From: Chrysomallon squamiferum
Lineage: Eukaryota > Mollusca > Gastropoda > Neomphalida > Peltospiridae
Length of the DNA: 64,000 bases
Reading direction: 5' to 3'
NCBI GenBank assembly: GCA_012295275.1
Contig: CM022672.1
Coordinates: 24,848,430 to 24,912,429 of the forward strand
The position numbers and the translations under genes were made by a program. This document shows, in pieces, positions 53,032 to 64,000 of the stretch. A model generated the notes under the pieces. That model ran no database searches. It saw nothing but the letters and a program-made list of their open reading frames with translations, and had not been told where the DNA came from. The first letter of the stretch is position 1. Each line of letters begins with the position of its first letter.

Positions 53032-53457
53032 TGAACGATATAAACAGTAGGCATATAAGCAATTTAAAAATATATAGGTTTTAATGGATCGTTGAAATAT
53101 CGTCGTTACAATGATTAGACTCTAAGATTTCCTTCCAAAGTTTTATCTCTGTCACAAATATTTTTAACGAGTGGTTAGATTAGATTTTAATTGTAGACGT
53201 TTGTATCAGAGCTGTTGATACGTCAGACAGTTGTTGTTAACGTGGATGCGAAACTGCTAGTGTTAACATGACAGCAATTTCACCAACAAACACGACAGTG
53301 ACACTTACGTTTATTTCGGCTTCGTTATCTCACTGGCTTGTGAGAATAAACGCGTAATACTATGAAGCGCACATCTTGAGAATTTCTTCACAAGATGGGA
53401 ATATATCTTTTAAAGCAACACTACCTTTAGAAACGTCTTTTCAGTCTGATATTTGTA
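51363..53457. other. Intergenic sequence
   Basis: Mostly unique AT-rich sequence, with a T run at 51896-51916 and an A run at 53000-53028. The 51.47-51.73 kb open frame (89 residues on +) matches nothing I know. Confidence 0.6.
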
Positions 53458-53650
53458 CAGTAGCGTAGGGTGGGCGGGACCAGAGGGGCAGTTTCCCCGG
53501 GCGCAAAAATTCTTAGGTTCAGTCCTGGAGTATGGAATGGGCTTGGGGATGGCTCATTTCCAGGGTTAGAGGGCGCAGTACACTTGCCTTGCCCAGGACA
53601 TTGGCCATCAAAGCTTACCCTTCTGTAGTCTCTCGGCCTCAAATCTGTGG
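53458..53650 (+). mobile_element. Possible DNA-transposon end or dispersed repeat
   Basis: A GC-rich block that starts abruptly with CAGTAGCGTAGGGTGGGCGG and continues with TTCCCCGGGCGC. A CAGnrGCGTAG start followed by a G-rich stretch is typical of hAT-type terminal repeats in many animals. No facing copy or target duplication was found, so this would be a fragment. Its composition is unlike the flanks. Confidence 0.35.
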
Positions 53651-54497
53651 TTTGTTTCTATTTTGTTGCTGTTGTTGTTGTTGTTGTTATTTTTTCTTCT
53701 TCTCTTTCTTCCTATTATTATTATTGTTTAATATTTTCTATTTGGTGGGAAACGCTATATTTAATTTAACATTTACTTTCCGCTCTTATTTGACACAGAA
53801 GAAACACATAGTCAACATACATAAACAGATGAATAGAGGGACAGATAAACGGACAGAACGGCACAGAGGCAAACATATAGACAGAAAGACAGAGAGACGT
53901 ACAGATAGATGACTGCACAATAGAAATCCAAAACGGAAGATCAAAATCTAGAGTTTTGTCAATTATTCGACTTTGTGCGCGTGTGTACGAATGAACGTTC
54001 GGAGGAGAAGCTGACTGGGTATGGAAATGAAAACACGTCATGTAGATAAAGAAAACACACGCCACAGTTATCTGTCAGCAAAAGCCAGAGCTGGACCGAG
54101 ACAAAACAAACTGAATGTGTATCTTTTTGTTGTGTAAACGGACAGAAAGTCGAAGCTGTCGGAAACAGCAGTGGCGGCGATCAACGCGCGCTGAGAACAG
54201 TTTACCACGTGGTCCACGCTTTCCGGGGGAGCGCGAAATATTATATATGCACATAGCGAGAAGAATCAGAAGACATTCCGCCAATTTTGTGCATTTGTTG
54301 ATTTATTTTTGCTGTGAATAGTTCAGTGACATTAATGCATGTAACAGTTATTTTGTATACCAATGTTGTGAGAAACAAGAAGATGGAAGAAAGAACAGTG
54401 CACGTGCTTAAGTCATACTTCGGACTAATAATAATGCAAACCAACCGTCAGACTCACGGATAGGAAAACATAAAAAAAGTAATTTAGTAAAACACAT

Positions 54498-54500
<3 letters not shown>
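53651..54500. other. Intergenic sequence
   Basis: Short (TTG)n at 53672-53690, then unique sequence. The 54.10-54.34 kb part is GC-balanced with open frames on both strands but no recognisable domain. Confidence 0.6.

Positions 54501-54586
<86 letters not shown>
54501..54586. repeat. (AG)n microsatellite, 86 bp
   Basis: Uninterrupted AG run. Confidence 0.98.
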
Positions 54587-58679
<4,093 letters not shown>

Positions 58680-58925
58680 GACTTGAATGTACCGATGGGA
58701 ATCTGTTGACTGCAATATAGTGACAGAAATGTATTATCTGGAATGTAATTACAGAAATGCATTAACTGGAATGTATGTAGAATGGAATATAATGACAATA
58801 ATGTATTGAATGGAATGCGGTGACAGGAATATAAAGATATTGACTAGAATGTATTGTCTGGAATGTATTTCAGAATGGTGACTGGAATATATTGATTAGA
58901 ATGTATTGACTGAAATGTAGTAATC
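58680..58925. repeat. Degenerate minisatellite with GAATGTATTGACTG-like units
   Basis: The words GGAATGTA, GAATGTATTGACTG and GTGACAGGAAT recur about a dozen times at roughly 16-20 bp steps, with heavy divergence. It is an old tandem array located about 660 bp downstream of the ASB stop codon. Confidence 0.75.
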
Positions 58926-59586
58926 TATCGATCTATTTTGCCTTAGATCAGCCGTTTATCCTGCTGCTTCCAGACTTATTTTTAGTAATATAAAGATTCG
59001 AACAGGTATTATTTTGTGTTCATAATGTCAAAGAAAAACAAAACAATAGAAACATACATTTTGTTTTATTATTTTGTGTGCACCAGGAATGTAAAATATG
59101 TATTTGAATTCAAAATAAAAAAAACACACTAATAGTTATGGTTCTAATATTTCTTAATCATTTATTAATGCGCATTTTCTATTATTTTGTGAATTCTAGA
59201 ATAATAAAAATATTAAAATAATAATAAAAACGAATTATACTACAGTAAATAACAAATAAATTATTGAGTAAATATTGCAAAGTTTTGTTATTTTAGATGT
59301 GTTCGATGTCAACATTATTAACCATTGTTATAAATGAGTAAAAGAAAGCTTGCGACAAAGGAAAGCAACTGGAAAATGCATCTAATATAACATAAAAAAA
59401 AATCTCCTAATATAAATGAATATTTCAAGAAAAAAATATTTAATTTCATAAATTACATTCAGTTAATAATAACAATGAATCCATTTTCTATAATATTAAT
59501 TAAGAAATTTATTAGATTTCATTATAATAATATCACCCTCATCATCGTGATCATCATTATCCTCATTTATTGTTTGTAACTATTGT
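58926..59586. other. 3' flank of the ASB gene
   Basis: AT-rich unique sequence. On the - strand an AATAAA signal lies at 59566-59571, about 16 bases past the stop, and others lie further on, so the 3' UTR could be very short or several hundred bases long. Confidence 0.5.
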
Positions 59587-60669
59587 CTAAATTTCACTTT
59601 CTAGAACATCATTAAGCAACAAATTTTGCTTATGAAGCAATGGTATCGGTAGACGACTAACGCTTTTGTTAATAGCTTGTCTTAAAAGTCGTCTAATGTA
59701 AGTTCTGCTAATATCTCGCAATTTTCTCGGAATCTTAAACTCGTCAACCAGCCATTTCAAATCTGGTTTGTCGTCCAGCGCTGCTAGAACATGAGCACTT
59801 TGATAAAATTCACAACCACTGTCAATCAACAGCTTGGCGATAGAAGAGTGACCATAATGCACAGCCAACAAAAATGGAGTCACTGGAATTCCGTTAAGAA
59901 TAGAACCGGAGTCGAAGGTTCCTGGTTCGAATTCTCCAGTAACATTTAAATCACAGTTTTCTGATATGAGCATTTTGACTGCATCGATATGGTTGATCCT
60001 CACTGCATAGTGAATTGGTGCAAAACCTAAAGTATCTCTGCTGTTTATATCTGCCCCGGCGTTCACCAAGCACCGAAAACATTCAAACTGCTCAAAAGTT
60101 TCGAACGAACTGTAGCAGTTGATTCCAAAGGGCACACCTAAACCAAAGGACCAGTGCAGAGCGGTACTGGTCGTTACGGGATTAACAGCGTTAACATCAC
60201 AGCCGCCGTCCAGTAACAACTGTACGCCTGCGAGGAAAGCGTTAGAGGAAGCAATCATCAAAGCCGTCTGTCCACACTGGCTTGTGGAGTCCTTGTTGAT
60301 GTCATCACACTGCAGTAGGAGTTCCAGACATCGAATATCAGAACGAACAACGACTAAGTGAAGAACTGGCCACACAGACTGCCCCGAGTCTTGGACCGTG
60401 CACGTGTTGCAGTCTGCACCTCGTGACAAAAGAAAGCGTATGATGTCAATACAGCCAGGAGCCCAGGATGGAGACAAGACGAGAGCTTTGTCCAAAATTC
60501 GCTGCTTGGTCTCGACTGAGTCTTCAGCTCTGTCGATAATTTCACTTATTGCTTCAAGATTCTGTTCTGTCAGTGCTTCTTCTAGATTGAGTGCATCTGT
60601 CTGTGACTGGACGACATCAGATAAAGCGTCATCTTGGTCACAAGATTGCTGGTCCCTGACGGCGACCAT
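59587..60669 (-). CDS. Ankyrin-repeat and SOCS-box (ASB-type) protein
   Basis: Seen: one uninterrupted 360-codon frame with TAG at the low end. Residues 1-70 are polar and acidic. Ankyrin repeats follow at about 72-92, 102-130, 133-162, 168-210 (with a long insert), 215-243 and 262-290, with clear cores such as GQTALMIASSNAFLAGVQLL and GFAPIHYAVRINHIDAVKML. Residues 313-355 form a SOCS box: BC-box part LRDISRTYIRRLL at 317-329 and a Cul5-box LPIP at 340-343. Known: ASB proteins recruit Elongin B/C and Cullin 5 and present substrates for ubiquitination in the cytoplasm. The BC-box Cys is Ser321 here. A splice acceptor lies 17 bases upstream of the ATG, so there is a 5' UTR intron, or a protein-coding exon further up if the start is wrong. 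Exact ASB subtype is not assigned. Confidence 0.93.
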   Translation of the reverse strand: MVAVRDQQSCDQDDALSDVVQSQTDALNLEEALTEQNLEAISEIIDRAEDSVETKQRILDKALVLSPSWAPGCIDIIRFLLSRGADCNTCTVQDSGQSVWPVLHLVVVRSDIRCLELLLQCDDINKDSTSQCGQTALMIASSNAFLAGVQLLLDGGCDVNAVNPVTTSTALHWSFGLGVPFGINCYSSFETFEQFECFRCLVNAGADINSRDTLGFAPIHYAVRINHIDAVKMLISENCDLNVTGEFEPGTFDSGSILNGIPVTPFLLAVHYGHSSIAKLLIDSGCEFYQSAHVLAALDDKPDLKWLVDEFKIPRKLRDISRTYIRRLLRQAINKSVSRLPIPLLHKQNLLLNDVLESEI

Positions 60670-60690
60670 CTTTGATTTACGTCATTCTGA
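60670..60690 (-). other. 5' UTR remnant and 3' splice site of the ASB gene
   Basis: Read on the - strand, ATTGTTTTCTTCTTTCAG ends at 60687 and is followed by AATGACGTAAATCAAAG and the ATG. The pyrimidine-rich run plus CAG is a convincing acceptor. The frame upstream of the ATG in this exon carries a TAA stop, which supports this ATG as the start. Confidence 0.7.
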
Positions 60691-60769
60691 AAGAAGAAAA
60701 CAATATTGTTTCATGCGTTTTACTTTTCCATATATATTCATTCCTAAATACCTACCTACTACAGGAGTA

Positions 60770-60778
60770 CTTACTTAC

Positions 60779-60809
<31 letters not shown>

Positions 60810-60843
60810 CATACATACATACATACATACATACATACATACA

Positions 60844-60872
<29 letters not shown>
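60770..60872. repeat. (TACA)n microsatellite, about 100 bp
   Basis: Short TTAC steps then about 23 TACA units. It lies in the presumed 5' UTR intron of the ASB gene and produces Tyr-Ile-His-Thr and Met-Tyr-Val-Cys frames. Confidence 0.97.
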
Positions 60873-60878
<6 letters not shown>

Positions 60879-61965
60879 GTACAGGCGTACTTCCACTCGT
60901 AAATATGCATACCAATGCACCATATATAAAATAAATATATATTAGTGTTACTGACCTGCACTGGGTGTCATTTACTGAAACGACTAAACACTGAAACAGC
61001 TGTAGGGCTGTGGTACTAGGACGCAGCTATTGTGTATAACGTGCTTTAACGACAGGACACTGAGTGAATGAATATTACTGGTTTATTTATTACACCTCGC
61101 ATTAACATAATTATATCACAGTACATGCAGCATTAGCCTGTCGTATATCATTGTTTATTTAATCAGCTGAGGTGACAGAAATGTCCCGTTAAACAAAATT
61201 ATTAAATAAAACAGTGCACTGGATTCTGACTGAAAATGCATTACCGATTTACTTACTGCATTTAATATTCGCATATTATGTAGCGTGGAATGCGTATGCT
61301 GATGTTAGTTTAAAAACCAGAAGAAAAAAAACAACAACACAACAACAACAACAGACATGCAAAGCAGATTCTATTTCGCGACTGAGCGGTTCTTTTTTAT
61401 TTGCAATCTGCATTTGCGGAGATGATTAAATACATTATGCGATCTAAACTTGCACTATGGTGTTAATCTCCGGGTGACTGTTAAAATGTTTTAAAAGCGC
61501 TTATAAAACCAGTAATGGAAACTATACAGCTTTTTGAGGCTAAAGTTTCATTTCATTCATGCTGATATTTATAACATGTTCCCCGTAACTTTTACAGCAG
61601 AGATAATCTTACTCATTAAATGCCTTATTAAAATTCCACACCCACATATAAACTATTAATAAAATAAATATCTTCTGATAACAATAATTATAACCCTGAA
61701 TTTACCTTAGAGCAATGTAATTATTGACCAGTCGTTTCCAAATAATATCTATCGATAATTTTCTGTTTCAGTACACAATGTGTATTGATGTATTAACATA
61801 TTAGCTCAGATATACTGGAATACACTTTGGAATATAGTTAGATATGTACGTACTTACATTCATATATAAATAAATACATACATATATACTTACATATATA
61901 CAAACATAACATACATACATTCACATTCAAAAACTGAATAATGTGTGTGAAATGTCTTTAGAGTT
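60873..61965. other. Sequence upstream of the ASB gene
   Basis: Unique AT-rich sequence that should contain the first exon and promoter of the ASB gene on the - strand. I cannot place either. An A-rich (CAA)n step lies at 61329-61352 and (TACA) steps at 61855-61920. Confidence 0.5.
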
Positions 61966-61969
61966 TAAG

Positions 61970-62110
61970 GTTGTCTCAATGGCCGAACGGTAACGTCGTC
62001 TGTCTTCGAAACGCGGGTGACTGGATGCCATGCGTTCGAGTCTCGTGAGATCGTGACTGGACTTTGTCCTCCTGCGCCAGTGCGTTACAGAATATTGTTT
62101 ATGTACAGAG
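61970..62110 (+). mobile_element. tRNA-derived SINE-like element
   Basis: TGGCCGAACGG at 61979-61989 fits an RNA polymerase III A box and CGTTCGAGTCT at 62033-62043 fits a B box, spaced as in a tRNA with a longer variable arm. The 5' half resembles a Ser- or Leu-type tRNA but the acceptor stem and anticodon arm do not fold cleanly. It continues into non-tRNA sequence, as in SINEs. No clear 3' tail or target duplication is seen. Confidence 0.6.
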
Positions 62111-64000
62111 TCTGATCAGACGTACATAAGACAGAGAATATTCAAAATTTTAAACTACATACATACACATGGATCGAGTCAAATAATAAATGAAAAATAC
62201 CTTAGAGTTTCATAAGCAATGTCATCAATACTGCCTATTTTATTTAACTGCATTTTGTTATTAATTACAAAATAAATCATTAAAATCTAAATAAAATATC
62301 CCTGTCTTCTGCATTACGTATCAACGTACCGTACTGACTGATAGAAGAACGTAATCACACAAATTAGATGACACGTTTGTTTGTGTCGACGTCTCTGCTA
62401 CACTTAAACCTTTGACTGCATGTAACAAAAACACTTAGATACTACAACATGTCTGTTGACTTGTTTGCCAATCCAGTCTGTGTTCATTGCCATACAAAAC
62501 ACCATGAGTTATCCTGTCCTTCACAAACAGTATCAATAAAATTACTTATTGATTCTGCCTTCTTCAATATTGATATTGTTAGTTATGCTGTTTTAGTTCT
62601 TTATGAGGCACAAGTTCTATAAAAATCTTTGGATTTTTATTACTAGTACTACTGTTACTACCACTACCACTACTACTACTACTACTATTACTACTACTAA
62701 TACTAATAATACTACTACTAATAATTAATAATTATAGTAATAGTAATAAAAGCAATCGTAATAATAATAAAGACAATTATGAACTGTTATCTTCTGATAT
62801 CCAGTATTTATTCTAAAAATACCTGTTACACCTTTCCTTCTTTTCTTTTCTTGGTTAGTGTTGTCGAATCGAGCAGCATGCTACTTTAAATCAGTGTAAT
62901 TATCTTTCTTCTTTTACTTATTTCCATTCAATCAAGGCTAGCTGAAGCAGACATGACAGATCGTGAATTTTCCGCAGCGGGCTGTGACAGTGTGCTTTTG
63001 TAAGTGTCATTTCCTTACAGCATCTACCACGTCGAGTATCGATTCATCCAAATTAAAATTGCTTACTTAATACAAATGATGAGAGTGCACGTTTTTACGT
63101 GTTCTTGGTATCACAAAAACAGCTCTTCTAGCAAAACTGACTGATTGTTGTTTCTGTTGGTAAATATTCGCAGTTCCCGAGACAGAAACTATTTGATAAA
63201 AATTTCGTCAGTCATATTCTGATATTTCCCCATAATTTTGAAAATAAATTTAATTAGGCAGCAAATGATATCACTCGAATTTAGCCATTATAAATGTAAC
63301 TTTCTTCTTTGAGTTCTTCTTTTAAAAAAATTATCAAGAAAACACTACGATATGACAGAAAATATTCTGAGTATAAATAAGCAAATACCAAACACGCAGA
63401 CTTACCTACAGACATACAGGCACACACTCACACACACACGTAATACATTGATCAATTACATACAAACCAACCTGATCAAATTACTACCGGTTTTCTTGGT
63501 AAACTGTGATCTGTCTTTTCAGATAATGTTTATTATATAAACTCTTACATCACAAAAATATCTGTTACATAAACTATTACATCACATCAAGACAAACAAA
63601 GGTAGCTGTGAATATGTCATTAAAGAAGAAAATACCTATCACTACGTTCTCTGTATCAATAATATTTATTAAGGCTATAATTTATTTACTATTCAGAATG
63701 TATCATTAAATAAACAGAATTTACATTGTACGTAATTCTCTTGAACTCCGTAAATATCATAACTATTAACACACATACACACATATACACACAAAAACAT
63801 ATCTGTGTTTTAAAACAACACATTTTTAATATAAGTACATTTTTAATATCTGTAGTACTTAAATCAAATATTAATTTCCCAACACAAAATATTAGATTCT
63901 GGGTAATGATTTTTATTTTATTATTATCATCATCATACTACTATTGCTAGTATTTATAATGTAACTACAACATCTTATTACTCTCCTGTTGTTACTATTA
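62111..64000. other. Intergenic sequence at the right end
   Basis: Unique AT-rich sequence with a (TAC)n tract at 62640-62710 and (AC) steps at 63420-63440 and 63770-63792. A weak first-exon candidate at 62953 is described in the findings. No gene is called. Confidence 0.6.

Noticed and set aside
60398-60934. 178-residue + strand frame opposite the ASB gene
   Set aside because: It is the antisense shadow of the ASB coding sequence extended by the (TACA)n array.
61970-62060. Functional tRNA gene
   Set aside because: A and B boxes are present but the acceptor stem and anticodon arm do not pair properly, so a tRNA-derived SINE is more likely.

Overview
This window is eukaryotic nuclear DNA, most likely from a lophotrochozoan and probably a mollusc. 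The evidence is spliced genes with GT-AG introns up to 20 kb, very low gene density, an AT-rich background, and an extreme load of simple repeats: at least twelve (GA)n/(CT)n arrays longer than about 50 bp, many (ATT)n, (AAAT)n and (CA)n arrays, and several minisatellites. The species cannot be fixed from the sequence alone.

Region 1 to about 31.6 kb holds the 3' part of one gene on the + strand, a LIM-homeodomain transcription factor of the apterous/Lhx2/Lhx9 class. Three exons are visible with matching phases: 3582-3925 (second LIM domain and linker), 23952-24157 (homeodomain residues 1-46) and 29680-29955 (homeodomain residues 47-60, C-terminal tail and stop). The first LIM domain and the start codon must lie left of the window. 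The introns are 20.0 kb and 5.5 kb. They hold microsatellites, three tandem minisatellites (40-, 46- and 62-bp units) in the 14.2-18.5 kb part of the long intron, and several islands of repeat-free, more GC-balanced sequence that are reasonable enhancer candidates.

Region 31.6-59.5 kb is mostly intergenic and full of simple repeats. It holds short gene-like fragments on the + strand: an EGF-like domain at about 50.13 kb, followed by two more cysteine-containing open stretches at 50.7 and 51.2 kb, and a possible 51-bp exon at 47.5 kb. These may be a small or decayed secreted-protein gene.

Region 59.5-60.7 kb is an intact 360-residue ORF on the - strand encoding an ankyrin-repeat SOCS-box (ASB) protein, a predicted substrate receptor of an Elongin B/C-Cullin 5 ubiquitin ligase, with a 3' splice site just upstream of its ATG. 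To its right are a (TACA)n array, a tRNA-derived SINE-like element near 62.0 kb and AT-rich sequence. The two recognised genes have no evident functional link. No new multi-gene system is visible. The most unusual items are the 40-bp minisatellite that is open in all three forward frames, the inverted pair of (GA)n arrays with shared flanks near 20 kb, and the enhancer-like islands around the LIM-homeodomain gene.
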